Positions 15,892 through 26,604 are shown, numbered from the stretch's first letter. The stretch is DNA of 64,000 nucleotides from Companilactobacillus mishanensis (GCF_003946505.1 NZ_RHON01000006.1:62001-126000), one strand, 5' to 3'. The notes: generated from the letters alone by a model not told the origin. Made by a program: numbers and translations.

Positions 15892-16758
15892 TTAAATATC
15901 TGATTTCACTTGGTCCCATATTGCTTGTGCTGCCTTCGAAAGTCGTTGTCCTTTTAATCTTATTAAGGTCGAACCTGCTGTTACTCTTGGTTTCAGTGGA
16001 ATGAATGTTAGGTCAGATTGGTTTGTGTTTATAATTCCATCAAGTGTCAGTGCATCGCCGACTCCTGCGGATACCATCAAGGACGCATTGTAGAGTAGAT
16101 TATAGGTTGCCGCTACATGGATGTTCTCGTTCTCCAGTCCAAAAATTTGATGCAGATTTCTGACTCCGTTTTGTTGAGATATTATCAAATTAAGATGCTC
16201 AAGGTCAGACAATGTTATGTATTCTTTTTTTGCCAGTGGAGAACTATTGAGGGTTAAGACACCCCAACTACTTTCTCCCGGTAACTTAACAAAATCATAG
16301 TCAGTTTTGTCGAAAGGTTCCATCACGATTCCAAAATCGTAGACACCATTTTCCAACTTTTGCTTGATATTAATGGCATCAGTACTGATCATATTTACAA
16401 GAATATTGGGATGAATTTCTCGTAAATGGTGAATGGATTGAGCAACAGTGATAATCATCTTAGATTCAGCACTACCAATGTAGACCGAACCGCTGATATC
16501 CTTCTCTTTGTGAATGTTGTCCAAAGTTTTATCCGTCAGAGCAAGAATTTGTCTAGCTTGATCAGCTAAATATTGGCCTTCTTCAGTAAGTTGGATAGTA
16601 CGACTACCACGTTCGAATAAGGTAATACCAAGCTCATCCTCCAAATCCTTAAGCTGCCGAGAAACAGTAGGTTGAGAAATATGCAGACGTTCAGAAGCTC
16701 GACTAATGTTTTGTTCTTGAACCACCATTAAGAAATAGCGAAGAATTCTCAATTCCAT
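15892..16758 (-). CDS. LysR-family transcriptional regulator
   Basis: 288 aa. N-terminal winged helix with ISRASERLHISQPTVSRQLKDLEDELGI split over the recognition helix, then a periplasmic-binding-like effector domain from about residue 90. Full length for the family. LysR proteins usually control a divergent neighbour, but the 580 bases upstream contain only an intergenic stretch and a repeat before ilvA's 3' end, so the target is unclear. GAGGTTAT precedes the start. Effector unknown. Confidence 0.9.
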   Translation of the reverse strand: MELRILRYFLMVVQEQNISRASERLHISQPTVSRQLKDLEDELGITLFERGSRTIQLTEEGQYLADQARQILALTDKTLDNIHKEKDISGSVYIGSAESKMIITVAQSIHHLREIHPNILVNMISTDAINIKQKLENGVYDFGIVMEPFDKTDYDFVKLPGESSWGVLTLNSSPLAKKEYITLSDLEHLNLIISQQNGVRNLHQIFGLENENIHVAATYNLLYNASLMVSAGVGDALTLDGIINTNQSDLTFIPLKPRVTAGSTLIRLKGQRLSKAAQAIWDQVKSDI

Positions 16759-17140
16759 AATATAACCTCATTCATACATAATTTGAATAACTATGAATTC
16801 AGTATAAGTGCCAGACATGAAACCAGTCAAACAAATCAAATAATCAATCCGATGAATTACATAAAGATAGGATATTTAAAATATATCGGTTTGAGACCAT
16901 TCCAATCGGCATTTGGGTATTAAATGGCAATATAAAATTTTTAGTTTCTTCTATTATATGGTCCAGTCAAAATGAATTATTTCATAGAGATAGGTAGTTG
17001 GGTTTTTAATTACATTTTGTAACGAATGAATTTTGAACAACCAAGGACGAATGTGATCATTTATGCCACAAATTTTGTATAAGAGTCGTCACCACAAAAA
17101 CAGTGAGAATTCGAAACAACAAAAGAGGATGATTGAAAAC
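16759..17140. other. Intergenic stretch upstream of the LysR gene
   Basis: AT-rich, with the LysR promoter expected near 16760-16830. No frame longer than 26 codons with a ribosome site, no terminator, and no divergent gene. LysR-type T-N11-A boxes are too loose to call by eye. Confidence 0.4.
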
Positions 17141-17335
17141 TAGATGGAGTGGGGAAATAGATTTGGGCTCAGTGGTGATTTTTATCTTAGCAAACGAAGT
17201 GCGCTTAGCTCAAAGCGATGTCCACCACGCATCCTTAATTTTGTTGGCGTAGCCAACATTTTAGAAGGTTGCGCACGCGCCATAGGCGACGTACGTTCAT
17301 TGATTACAGAAATCAATTCTCTTCCGGAATCGGAA
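17141..17335 (-). repeat. Dispersed repeat family 1, 195-bp copy
   Basis: Starts TAGATGGAGTGGGGAAATAG and ends TTCCGGAATCGGA, the reverse orientation of the copy at 54323. It contains inner hairpins such as GTTGGCGTAGCCAAC and the CAAAGCGATG(T)CCACCACG block shared with the copies at 54781 and 55762. It ends two bases from the ilvA stop. Apparent frames inside are by-products of the repeat. Confidence 0.8.
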
Positions 17336-17336
17336 G

Positions 17337-18608
17337 TTAAACCATCATCCGATACAAAGCCTGATTGTCCTGCAAGTTGATATAATCCGGATCAAAATCA
17401 CGTAACCGCTCCAACAAAGAATCCAAATTACCAGCATCGCCCAATCGAACACCAACAAGAACCGGTCCATCACTACTGTTAACTTTCTTAGTATACTCAA
17501 ACTTAGTAATGTCATCGTCCGGATTCAAAACAACATTAACAAACTCGCGTAAAGCACCAGCTCTTTGAGCAAAACTGACTACAAAGTAGTGTTGTAATCC
17601 TTGATATATCAGTGACTTTTCTTCGATTTCTTGCATGCGATTGATATCGTTATTTCCACCAGATACAACACATACGACAGTTTTTCCAGCCAACTGATCC
17701 TTATAAACTTCCAAGGCTGCGATACTCAAGGCTCCAGCGGGTTCGGCGACTAATGCCATTTTGCTATAAACATCCAAGATGGTCTTGCTGTCCAATCCTT
17801 CCGGTACTTGAACTAATCGATCCACGTATTCTTGGCAGGTATTATATGTCAATTGTCCGACTTTTCTGACGGCTGCTCCATCAACAAATGTATCGACTTT
17901 CTCCAAATTGACGGGATGTCCTAGTGAAAATGCTTTGGCCATTGAGCTGGCACCACTTGGTTCTACTCCGACAACAGTCGTGTCTGGACTGACTGCTTTA
18001 GTATGGGTACTTACTCCACTGATCAATCCGCCACCACCGACTGCAGCGAATAAGTAATCAACATCAAGATTTTTCTCCTCTGCATCTTTGAAAACTTCGA
18101 CTGCCAACGTTCCTTGTCCCGCCATAGTGTGCAGATCGTTAAATGGAGCGATGAATGTTTGGTTGTTCTCTTCGCAGAATTCATTAGCTGCCGCATTTGC
18201 TTCGTCGAATGTGTCACCGGTCAACTTGATAGTTGCATTCTTTCCTCCAAAAAATTTTACTTGATCAACTTTTTGTTGTGGAGTGGTTGTTGGCATAAAG
18301 ATTGTTGATGGGATATCCATTTTCGCACTGGTCCAAGCTACTCCTTGGGCATGATTTCCGGCGCTGGCACAAACAACTCCACGCTTTCTGGCATCTTCAG
18401 GAGTTTGGGAGATTGCGTAATAGGCTCCGCGGATCTTGAATGATCGGACTGCTTGAAGATCTTCACGTTTCAAGTAAACTTGGCAATTATATTTTTGTGA
18501 TAGGTATTCGCTATGTTGGAGTGGAGTATGTTCCACGACTGGCTTGAGTACTTCGTAAGCTTTTTGAACTTCTTCTTCGGTTAAAACTGTTTTTGTAGTT
18601 GTTGTCAT
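17337..18608 (-). CDS. ilvA: Threonine ammonia-lyase (threonine deaminase), biosynthetic
   Basis: 423 aa. Converts threonine to 2-oxobutanoate, the first step to isoleucine. PLP-binding Lys58 sits in SFKIRGAYYA; the phosphate loop is AAVGGGGLISG. The C-terminus holds one ACT-like regulatory unit (from HYFVVSFAQRAGALREF), the short form also found in B. subtilis, so isoleucine feedback is likely. CGAGGAAAG precedes the ATG. Only 36 bases separate the start from an upstream terminator hairpin, so expression may depend on read-through. The ilv operon lies divergently 1.2 kb away. Confidence 0.95.
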   Translation of the reverse strand: MTTTTKTVLTEEEVQKAYEVLKPVVEHTPLQHSEYLSQKYNCQVYLKREDLQAVRSFKIRGAYYAISQTPEDARKRGVVCASAGNHAQGVAWTSAKMDIPSTIFMPTTTPQQKVDQVKFFGGKNATIKLTGDTFDEANAAANEFCEENNQTFIAPFNDLHTMAGQGTLAVEVFKDAEEKNLDVDYLFAAVGGGGLISGVSTHTKAVSPDTTVVGVEPSGASSMAKAFSLGHPVNLEKVDTFVDGAAVRKVGQLTYNTCQEYVDRLVQVPEGLDSKTILDVYSKMALVAEPAGALSIAALEVYKDQLAGKTVVCVVSGGNNDINRMQEIEEKSLIYQGLQHYFVVSFAQRAGALREFVNVVLNPDDDITKFEYTKKVNSSDGPVLVGVRLGDAGNLDSLLERLRDFDPDYINLQDNQALYRMMV

Positions 18609-18643
18609 TGTTCTTTCCTCGTTTGTTTTTTTATTTGTGGTAC

Positions 18644-18682
18644 AAAAAAAGGGTTATCCGCTCGTAAGCAGATAACCCTTTT
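18644..18682 (-). terminator. Terminator or attenuator directly upstream of ilvA
   Basis: On the minus strand AAAAGGGTTATC pairs with GATAACCCTTTT, with an inner CTGCTT/GAGCGG extension, then seven Ts. It lies between the PEP mutase-like gene and ilvA. No promoter fits in the 36 bases between the hairpin and ilvA, so it may act as an attenuator. Confidence 0.8.
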
Positions 18683-18699
18683 GTCGACTAGATGTAAAT

Positions 18700-19383
18700 C
18701 TAGCCCATGAATAGTTTCAAAATCATGTTTTGGCTGATTGTTCGTGCTGATTGGATCAGTCCGGTATAAACATGATACGTATCCAAGATAAATTTGGGAT
18801 TAAGCTGTTGAGCTCCGTAGTAAGTAATATTCTCGTTATCAATGATTAGGCTAATCAAGACCGTTGTAGCGACGGCCTTAATAATGACAACATCTGCGTT
18901 TGAGATGTTGCTAATAATAATTTGGTCTATACCACTAATTTGAGCAATATCAATTCTTGCTTGGAGTTCATCAAGGCCATACTTAACAAAGCCATCTAAT
19001 TTGACAATAACTTCAAAAGTTTCGTCAGAGATGGCTTTGTTTAGTGTATTTAAGGCATGGCCCAGTTGTTCTGCTGTGTCAAAGCCAGCATCAGTCACGA
19101 CGACAGCATGGCATCCTGCTTCTTGTAGTGCATAAACACTGTTAGACAGAGTCCATGCGTTATCTGAAACACTGGCATCAGCGAGTACTTGCATATCCGT
19201 AACTGCAGCTAGACGTGAAACGTAGTCTAAGTATGCAGACATGCTTAATAGATCGGTATTGTAGCTGCCCAAAAGCTGAGCGGTTGCTAGTCGACTATCT
19301 AAGTACACTTTGTCAAAGCCTTCTGACTCTAAATGCTTGAGCATTAGCGCATTTGATGCGGCTGGTATGATGTGTGCTGGCAT
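18700..19383 (-). CDS. Isocitrate lyase/PEP mutase-like protein, probably degenerate
   Basis: 227 aa. The TIM-barrel pattern follows this superfamily: AHIIPAASNALMLKHLESEGFDKVYLDS, then MQVLADAS and HAVVVTDAGF, then EVIVKLDGFVKYGLDELQARI. In active members the second strand reads D.D.G.G and the third IED; here they read LADASVSDN and VVTDAG, and the KCG loop of lyases is missing, so the metal site looks damaged. Length is about 50 aa short of usual. It may be a pseudoenzyme or have changed function. Position upstream of ilvA suggests a tie to branched-chain amino acid or keto acid metabolism. Confidence 0.65.
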   Translation of the reverse strand: MPAHIIPAASNALMLKHLESEGFDKVYLDSRLATAQLLGSYNTDLLSMSAYLDYVSRLAAVTDMQVLADASVSDNAWTLSNSVYALQEAGCHAVVVTDAGFDTAEQLGHALNTLNKAISDETFEVIVKLDGFVKYGLDELQARIDIAQISGIDQIIISNISNADVVIIKAVATTVLISLIIDNENITYYGAQQLNPKFILDTYHVYTGLIQSARTISQNMILKLFMG

Positions 19384-19405
19384 AATTCAACATCCCTTTC
19401 TTTAA

Positions 19406-19438
19406 ACAAAAAGGCTCTTCGACTTGCGTCAAAGGGTC
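19406..19438 (-). terminator. Leader terminator (possible attenuator) before the PEP mutase-like gene
   Basis: On the minus strand GACCCTTTGAC and GTCGAAGAGCC form an imperfect stem around GCAA, followed by TTTTTG, 23 bases before the start of the gene at 19383. A 21-codon frame (19437-19502) rich in Leu and Ile ends at the foot of the hairpin but has no ribosome site. A candidate -35 (TTGACA, 19502-19507) overlaps its start, so the leader-peptide model is doubtful. Confidence 0.5.
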
Positions 19439-19626
19439 AGAACATTAAAATCCGTTCTAATTTGTTTTTAATTTCTCTTAACTTAACACTGTGAGCCCTC
19501 ATGTCAACCGTTAATCGTGAATTTATTTGTTTTGAAAAATTATTTTATTTATTTTTAGACTAAAAAGCTACCTATATAGCGACTTGAAAACTGATGAATA
19601 ATTTCACACAATTTCAAAAAACACGC

Positions 19627-19653
19627 TTGACATAATCAAACCTGACGTATAAA
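19627..19653 (+). promoter_or_regulatory. Candidate promoter of the ilv operon
   Basis: TTGACA, a short 15-base spacer and TATAAA. The predicted leader to ilvB is about 140 bases. No T-box sequence (GGTGG.ACCGCG) is present in it, unlike the trp operon. Confidence 0.5.
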
Positions 19654-19798
19654 TTTGTGGTCATCAACAAGCACGAAACGTTTTGTAATCAAAATCAATC
19701 GATTTTCTAATTAAAATACAAATAATCTAACTTGCTGAAATGACATTTAAATTCGATCAATCAATTAAATCGAATTGCTACGGAAGGGGGATCTATTT

Positions 19799-21505
19799 AT
19801 GTTAGCAAAACAGTCGGACGGTGAACAAAAACGAATTAGCGGAGCTGAATCTTTGATTAAGTCGCTAAACGACCACGACGTCGAATTACTTTTCGGCTAT
19901 CCAGGTGGGGCTGTTTTACCGATCTACGACACTATTTTCACATCTTCATTTACAAATATTTTGACCAGACATGAACAGGGTGCAGCACATGCAGCCGAAG
20001 GTTATGCCAAAGTTACGGGGAAGACGGGCGTCATTTTGGTCACAAGTGGACCAGGCGCATCTAATGCTATTACTGGAATCGCTGACGCAATGATGGATTC
20101 CGCTCCGATGGTTGTTTTGACAGGTCAGGTCGGAACTGGTGCCATTGGCACTCATGCATTTCAAGAGCTGGATGTAATCAGTATGACAAAGGCTGTTACC
20201 AAAGCTAATTTCCAAGTCACGCAAATTTCAGACTTAGCGAAAACTTTGGACAAAGCTTTTAAAATTGCACAATCAGGACGAAAAGGACCAGTACTTGTCG
20301 ATCTTCCTAAAGACGTAATGGCTTCCATGACTTTCGAAGACAATCAACCTGCGTGTAGTGGAGTAGACGATTCAGAATTAACGGCTGAACAAAAAAATCA
20401 ATTGAATGCTATTCTAGCTAAACTAAAATTGGCCAAGAAACCATTACTTTTGTTTGGAGCCGGAGTTGGAGCTTCTAATGCAGGAGAACTAGCTGCCGAA
20501 TTTGCCCATAAATGGCAAATTCCAGTTGTCTCTACCTTGTTAGGGTTAGGAATTTTGAAAAATGATGATCCACTATTTTTAGGAATGGGTGGAATGCACG
20601 GATCTTATGCTTCCAATATGGCATTTCAAGAATGTGACTTTCTATTGAACGTCGGTTCGAGATTCGATGATCGTCTAGTTCCTAATGTTTCTAAATTTGC
20701 TCCAAATGCTGAAGTAGCACACGTTGACGTCGACACTAATGAAATCGACCGTATCGTTACAACGCAATACTCAGTTGTAGCAGATGCTAAGAAAGCATTG
20801 GAATATTTAAATAATGCACCAGTAGAAAAAACTTCATCACAATCGTGGCTGAAAAGAACTCAAGATAATAAAACAAAGCATACTTTCCACTATAGTAAAG
20901 ATGACAATGTTTTAAAGCCACAAGAAGTGATTGAAGCAGTTGGTCGAGTCACAAATGGAGAAGCAACTGTCGTTACGGATGTTGGACAACATCAAATGTG
21001 GGTAGCACAATTCTATCCATTTAAACATCAACGCCAACTAGTTACTTCTGGAGGTCTTGGTACTATGGGCTTTGGCTTGCCAGCCGCTATTGGAGCAAAA
21101 TACGCTGATCCAAAAAAAGATGTCGTATTATTCGTTGGTGACGGTGGGATTCAGATGACTAGTGAAGAATTAGAAGTATTAGCCGCTGAAAAGTTGAATA
21201 TTAAAATCATTTTGCTTAACAATCGTGCCTTAGGCATGGTTAGACAATGGCAAGATGAATTCTATGACAAACGCCGTTCTCAAACAGTTTTCACACATCA
21301 ACCAGATTTTGAAAAATTAGCCAGTGCATATGGCGTAGCATATTATGAATTAACTAAAAATGATGATTTAGATAGTAAATTAAATAAGCTTTTTGAAAAA
21401 AATGAACCAGCATTGATCCACGTTTCCATTCCCGAATTGGAGCAAGTTTATCCAATGATTGCTCCCGGTTCAGCCAATGACGAAATGATGGGATTAGATA
21501 AATAA
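19799..21505 (+). CDS. ilvB: Acetolactate (acetohydroxyacid) synthase, large subunit
   Basis: 568 aa from the ATG preceded by GGAAGGGGG; a TTG at 19775 lies before that site and is unlikely. ThDP enzyme that condenses two pyruvates, or pyruvate and 2-oxobutanoate, for valine/leucine and isoleucine. Motifs: GYPGGAVLPIYD, RHEQGAAHAAEGYA with the catalytic Glu, and the ThDP/Mg site GDGGIQMTSEEL to NNRALGMVRQW. It is the anabolic type. The small regulatory subunit gene ilvN, normally next, is absent; ilvC follows after 33 bases. Confidence 0.95.
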   Translation: MLAKQSDGEQKRISGAESLIKSLNDHDVELLFGYPGGAVLPIYDTIFTSSFTNILTRHEQGAAHAAEGYAKVTGKTGVILVTSGPGASNAITGIADAMMDSAPMVVLTGQVGTGAIGTHAFQELDVISMTKAVTKANFQVTQISDLAKTLDKAFKIAQSGRKGPVLVDLPKDVMASMTFEDNQPACSGVDDSELTAEQKNQLNAILAKLKLAKKPLLLFGAGVGASNAGELAAEFAHKWQIPVVSTLLGLGILKNDDPLFLGMGGMHGSYASNMAFQECDFLLNVGSRFDDRLVPNVSKFAPNAEVAHVDVDTNEIDRIVTTQYSVVADAKKALEYLNNAPVEKTSSQSWLKRTQDNKTKHTFHYSKDDNVLKPQEVIEAVGRVTNGEATVVTDVGQHQMWVAQFYPFKHQRQLVTSGGLGTMGFGLPAAIGAKYADPKKDVVLFVGDGGIQMTSEELEVLAAEKLNIKIILLNNRALGMVRQWQDEFYDKRRSQTVFTHQPDFEKLASAYGVAYYELTKNDDLDSKLNKLFEKNEPALIHVSIPELEQVYPMIAPGSANDEMMGLDK

Positions 21506-21517
21506 AACAAATAATAA

Positions 21518-22561
<1,044 letters not shown>

Positions 22562-22660
22562 TTTAATATTTGAATAATTAAAGAGGCCTGCCAGAAAAAT
22601 GAGTCTTGGGTAGGCTTATTTAATTATTGCCAAATTAGCTAATTGGGAGGGGGTAGGCGA

Positions 22661-23443
22661 ATGAATGACATTTTGAATTTTGATCATGTTTCAGTTCAAC
22701 GTGGTAAGAGACAAATACTGAATGACATATCTTGGCGGGTCAAAGCTAAGGAAAATTGGGCAATTCTTGGCTTGAATGGAGCTGGTAAAACCACTCTTTT
22801 GAAAATGATTCACGGTGATCTTTGGCCTACTTCTGGTTCCTTGGAAGTTCTAGGTGGCAAGTTTGGTCACATTAGTATTCCAGAGCTGAAGACGAAAATT
22901 GGCTGGGTCAGCACGGCGTTACAAGATGAATTGCACCCTGGAGATATCGTTGATGAGATAGTACTTTCGGGAAAATTTGCCAGTATTGGTATCTATCAGG
23001 ATTATTCAAAAGACGATATGGAACAGGCACGGCAATTGTTGTGTAATCTTGGTGGAGAAAAATTATTATCTAAGCCTTATGCAGTTTTATCACAGGGTGA
23101 AAGACAGCTAGTTTTGATTGCCAGAGCTTTAATGACGAAGCCACAATTATTAATTTTAGATGAGCCTTGTAATGGACTGGATCTGTTTGCTAGAGAAGAG
23201 CTACTGGAACGTATTCAACACATTGCAGAAAGCCCAGACAGTCCAGCTTTATTACTAGTCTCGCATTATACCGAAGAGATACTGCCTGTGTTCGATCACA
23301 TCCTTTTATTAAGAGCAGGAAATGTTGTCGCCACAGGACAAAGAAACGATTTGTTATCAGAAGAGAATTTAACTAGTTTTTATCAGAAACCAATTGCTGT
23401 TCAAAAAATTGGTGCAACAAGAGTAGCAGTTTATCCAAAGTAG
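22661..23443 (+). CDS. Orphan ABC transporter ATPase (YlmA-like) inside the ilv operon
   Basis: 260 aa from the ATG after GGGAGGGGG; a TTG at 22643 overlaps that site. Walker A is LNGAGKTTLL, the signature LSQGERQLVLIARAL and Walker B LLILDEP. The layout resembles the single-domain ModF/YlmA ATPases. No permease or binding protein gene lies nearby. Its place between ilvC and ilvD is unusual; it may power a transporter encoded elsewhere or act in a non-transport role. The substrate is unknown. Confidence 0.85.
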   Translation: MNDILNFDHVSVQRGKRQILNDISWRVKAKENWAILGLNGAGKTTLLKMIHGDLWPTSGSLEVLGGKFGHISIPELKTKIGWVSTALQDELHPGDIVDEIVLSGKFASIGIYQDYSKDDMEQARQLLCNLGGEKLLSKPYAVLSQGERQLVLIARALMTKPQLLILDEPCNGLDLFAREELLERIQHIAESPDSPALLLVSHYTEEILPVFDHILLLRAGNVVATGQRNDLLSEENLTSFYQKPIAVQKIGATRVAVYPK

Positions 23444-23473
23444 TTACAGAAATGAAGAAAAGAGGATGGGAAG

Positions 23474-25246
23474 ATGAGCGATACATTAAATTTCAGTGTT
23501 AGCGGTAAAGATATGCAGAAACGAAGCGATGAAATCAAAGTCGGTGTCGATCGTGCACCTGGTCGTAGTTTGTTATACGCGACTGGACAAGTTAAAAATC
23601 CAGAGGATATGAAGAAGCCTTTCATTGCTATTTGTAACTCCTATATCGAGATTGTTCCTGGCCATGTTCATCTAAGAGAATTAGCTGACATCGCTAAAGA
23701 AGAGATCCGAAAGGCTGGAGGAATTCCATTTGAATTCAATACTATCGGTGTTGATGATGGGATTTCCATGGGACATATCGGAATGAGATATTCACTTCCT
23801 AGTCGTGAAATTATCGCTGATTCTGCTGAAACAGTTATCAATGCTCATTGGTTCGATGGTGTATTGTACATGCCAAATTGTGACAAGATCACTCCTGGTA
23901 TGTTGATGGCGTCCGTAAGAACTAACGTCCCTTGTGCCTTTGTTTCTGGTGGTCCAATGAAAGCTGGCGTCGATCCGAATGGTAAAGCTGCCACATTATC
24001 TAGTGTTTTCGAAGCCGTTGGAGCTTTCAAAGATGGCAAGATGTCCAAAGATGATTTCATGGAATTGGAACGAAATGCTTGTCCAAGTTGTGGTTCGTGT
24101 TCAGGAATGTATACCGCAAATTCAATGAACTCATTAATGGAAGCCTTCGGATTGGCTTTGCCTTATAACGGGACTGCTTTGGCAGTTTCTGATCAAAGAC
24201 GTGACTTGGTCAGAGCAGCAGCCAGACGTGTTATGGAAAATGTTAAAAACGATTTGAAACCACGTGACATCATGACTAAAGAAGCCTTCGACGATGCCTT
24301 CGCACTCGATATGGCCATGGGTGGTTCAACGAATACGGTTCTTCATGGATTGGCAATCGCTCATGAGGCTGGTGTTGATTATAGCGAAGAAGAAATCAAT
24401 AAAATCGCTAAACGCACACCTCATTTGGCAAAAATTGCTCCATCATCTGCTTGGACAATGGAAGATGTTCATCAAGCTGGAGGGATTCCCGTTCTGATGA
24501 ATGAGTTGATCGAAAAGGGTGTCTTCCATCCAGACCGAATGACAGTCACTGGTAAAACCATTCGTGAGAATGTTGCTGGTGCGGTAACTAAGAACCCTGA
24601 AGTTATTCGCCCATTGAATAATCCATATTCAGAACAAGGTGGACTTTCTATTTTATATGGAAATGTGGCCAGGCAAGGTTCTGTAATCAAGGTTGCTGGT
24701 GTCGATCCTGACATCCACAAGTTTGTTGGAAAAGCAGTTTGTTTTGATTCACATGATGACGCTGTTGAGGGTATCGATAATGGAACTGTCAAAGCTGGGG
24801 ATGTTGTCGTTATCCGCTATGAAGGTCCTAAAGGTGGGCCCGGTATGCCAGAAATGTTGAATCCTACTTCAGATATTATCGGACGTGGCCTTGGACGTAC
24901 GGTTGCCTTGATCACTGATGGAAGATTTTCAGGTGCTACTCATGGAATCTGTGTTGGACACGTTTCACCTGAAGCTGCCTCTGGTGGGGAAATCGGTTTG
25001 ATCCATGATGGCGATAAAATCACCATCGATTTGACTAACAGAACGCTTGATGTTGACGTATCTGAAGCAGAATTTGCTGAACGTCGTAAAGATGTCAAAC
25101 CATTTGAACCGAAGGTCCGTTTTGGATATTTAGCTAGATATCAATACTTAGTTACTTCCGCCAATACTGGTGGTGTCATGCTCGGTGCTGATGATTTATT
25201 TGGAAAAAAACAGGCTGCCGAAGAGCCAGCAGAGAGTGGTGACTGA
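23474..25246 (+). CDS. ilvD: Dihydroxy-acid dehydratase
   Basis: 590 aa. Dehydrates 2,3-dihydroxy acids to the 2-keto acids of valine and isoleucine and needs an iron-sulphur cluster. The cluster cysteines are visible in [11 protein letters not shown] and [17 protein letters not shown]; further motifs are [19 protein letters not shown] and [10 protein letters not shown]. The C-terminus has a short acidic tail ([10 protein letters not shown]) beyond the usual end. The next gene, an Fe-S assembly factor, starts 2 bases after the stop. Confidence 0.96.
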   Translation: MSDTLNFSVSGKDMQKRSDEIKVGVDRAPGRSLLYATGQVKNPEDMKKPFIAICNSYIEIVPGHVHLRELADIAKEEIRKAGGIPFEFNTIGVDDGISMGHIGMRYSLPSREIIADSAETVINAHWFDGVLYMPNCDKITPGMLMASVRTNVPCAFVSGGPMKAGVDPNGKAATLSSVFEAVGAFKDGKMSKDDFMELERNACPSCGSCSGMYTANSMNSLMEAFGLALPYNGTALAVSDQRRDLVRAAARRVMENVKNDLKPRDIMTKEAFDDAFALDMAMGGSTNTVLHGLAIAHEAGVDYSEEEINKIAKRTPHLAKIAPSSAWTMEDVHQAGGIPVLMNELIEKGVFHPDRMTVTGKTIRENVAGAVTKNPEVIRPLNNPYSEQGGLSILYGNVARQGSVIKVAGVDPDIHKFVGKAVCFDSHDDAVEGIDNGTVKAGDVVVIRYEGPKGGPGMPEMLNPTSDIIGRGLGRTVALITDGRFSGATHGICVGHVSPEAASGGEIGLIHDGDKITIDLTNRTLDVDVSEAEFAERRKDVKPFEPKVRFGYLARYQYLVTSANTGGVMLGADDLFGKKQAAEEPAESGD

Positions 25247-25248
25247 TC

Positions 25249-25593
25249 ATGGTAGATGAAATGAAAAAAGTTACTACAGAAAATGATGTCGAAGACTTGC
25301 AAGACAGGATGCTTGCACAGTTGATGAAAGTTATCGATCCAGAATTGAAAGTTGATTTAGTAAATTTGGGTCTTATCTATGGACTCAGTTTAGAAGATAA
25401 AGTTTGTACCGTAAAAATGACTTTAACAACAATGGGATGTCCAATCTCGGCTGTTTTGGAAACTATGATTCAATCAGCACTTGAACAATTACCTGAAATT
25501 GATGAAGTAAAAATTGACTTAGTTTGGGAGCCAGCTTGGTCACCAGACAAAATGAGTCGTAATGCAAGGTATGCTTTAGGATATTATCGATAA
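25249..25593 (+). CDS. DUF59/MIP18-family Fe-S assembly factor (SufT/PaaD-like)
   Basis: 114 aa. Core motif MKVIDPELKVDLVNLGLIYGL, then TLTTMGCPISAVL with the conserved Cys and the closing VWEPAWSPDKMS. Proteins of this family help mature iron-sulphur enzymes. Its tight coupling to ilvD, whose product needs a cluster, suggests a dedicated maturation partner (inference). The first ATG follows GAGAGTGGTGA. Confidence 0.88.
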   Translation: MVDEMKKVTTENDVEDLQDRMLAQLMKVIDPELKVDLVNLGLIYGLSLEDKVCTVKMTLTTMGCPISAVLETMIQSALEQLPEIDEVKIDLVWEPAWSPDKMSRNARYALGYYR

Positions 25594-25622
25594 AATAAAA
25601 AATTGAGAATGGAGTGATCACA

Positions 25623-26603
25623 TTGGAAAAAGCAGAGAAACTTGGCAATTGGATAGGACGTTGGTTTACTATTCTAGTCGTCATTTGGGCTATCTTTAAT
25701 TATTTATTACCACAAACGAGCCAGTGGGTCATTCCCAACACTTCGTATTTATTAGGCATAATCTTATTCGGAATGGGTTTGACGTTACGTGGTGAAGATT
25801 TCGCTAGAATTGTTAAACGTCCGCTGCCGGTAATTCTAGGAACCGTGGCACATTATGTCATCATGCCAACGATTGCTTGGTTGCTTTGTCAAATTTTCCA
25901 TTTGACCGGTGCGACAGCTGTTGGTGTAATACTGGTTGGATCATGTCCTAGCGGAACATCATCCAGCGTTATGGCATATTTAGCAGGAGGGGATGTTGCC
26001 TTAGATGTTTCAATCGAAACACTTTCAACGTTATTGGCACCAATCGCTTTGCCTAGTTTGTTGATGCTCTTTGCCGGTCAATATGTATCGATTCCAACTA
26101 CATCTCTATTCTTAAGTACAATAAGAATTGTTCTCGTGCCAATCATATTAGGCGTTCTGATTCACACCTTTTTTGGTAAGAAAGTTGATAATATCACTAA
26201 AGTATTGCCATTAGTATCTCAAACAGCAATCTTGTTGATCATCGGTGCTGTTATCTCAGCCAACCACGCTGAACTATTCACAGCTACAACTGCTTTAGTT
26301 ATACCAGTAGTTATCCTTCATAATTTATCTGGCTATGGATTAGGATTTCTCTTTTCAAAATTGATCAGACTAAAAGACCCACAACGAAAGGCGATAACTT
26401 TCGAAGTAGGTATGCAGGATTCAAGTCTTGGCGCTACCTTGTCGATGATGTACTTTTCACCGGCAGCCGCAATTCCATCCACTATCTTTAGTGTTTGGCA
26501 CAATATTTCTGGTTCAGTTCTATCTTCATATTGGAGATCGCATACTGAACGTAAGAGAAATAAAGGACTTGCTATGGCAGGAAATTTAAATAGTGTTAAC
26601 TAA
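25623..26603 (+). CDS. BASS-family (bile acid:sodium symporter-like) transporter
   Basis: 326 aa. Start taken as the TTG at 25623, eight bases after AATGGAG; the GTG at 25614 overlaps that site. Nine to ten membrane segments. Family motifs: SCPSGTSSSVMAYLAGGDVALDVS around the crossover helix, and FEVGMQDSSLGATL. Bacterial and plastid relatives carry pyruvate, ketopantoate (PanS) and other 2-keto acids. As the last gene of an ilv operon it could move a branched-chain keto acid or ketopantoate (inference). Confidence 0.85.
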   Translation: MEKAEKLGNWIGRWFTILVVIWAIFNYLLPQTSQWVIPNTSYLLGIILFGMGLTLRGEDFARIVKRPLPVILGTVAHYVIMPTIAWLLCQIFHLTGATAVGVILVGSCPSGTSSSVMAYLAGGDVALDVSIETLSTLLAPIALPSLLMLFAGQYVSIPTTSLFLSTIRIVLVPIILGVLIHTFFGKKVDNITKVLPLVSQTAILLIIGAVISANHAELFTATTALVIPVVILHNLSGYGLGFLFSKLIRLKDPQRKAITFEVGMQDSSLGATLSMMYFSPAAAIPSTIFSVWHNISGSVLSSYWRSHTERKRNKGLAMAGNLNSVN

Positions 26604-26604
26604 A

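Noticed and set aside
17144..17380. Similar small proteins starting M(E/Q).GNRFG.SG at 17144, 54784 and 55765
   Set aside because: They lie inside family 1 repeats and look alike because the DNA is repeated. They lack ribosome sites, and they run past the repeat ends into unrelated DNA.
19437..19502. Leu/Ile-rich 21-codon frame ending at a terminator hairpin, a possible attenuation leader peptide
   Set aside because: No ribosome site, and a candidate -35 box overlaps its start codon. Kept only as a remark with the attenuator finding.
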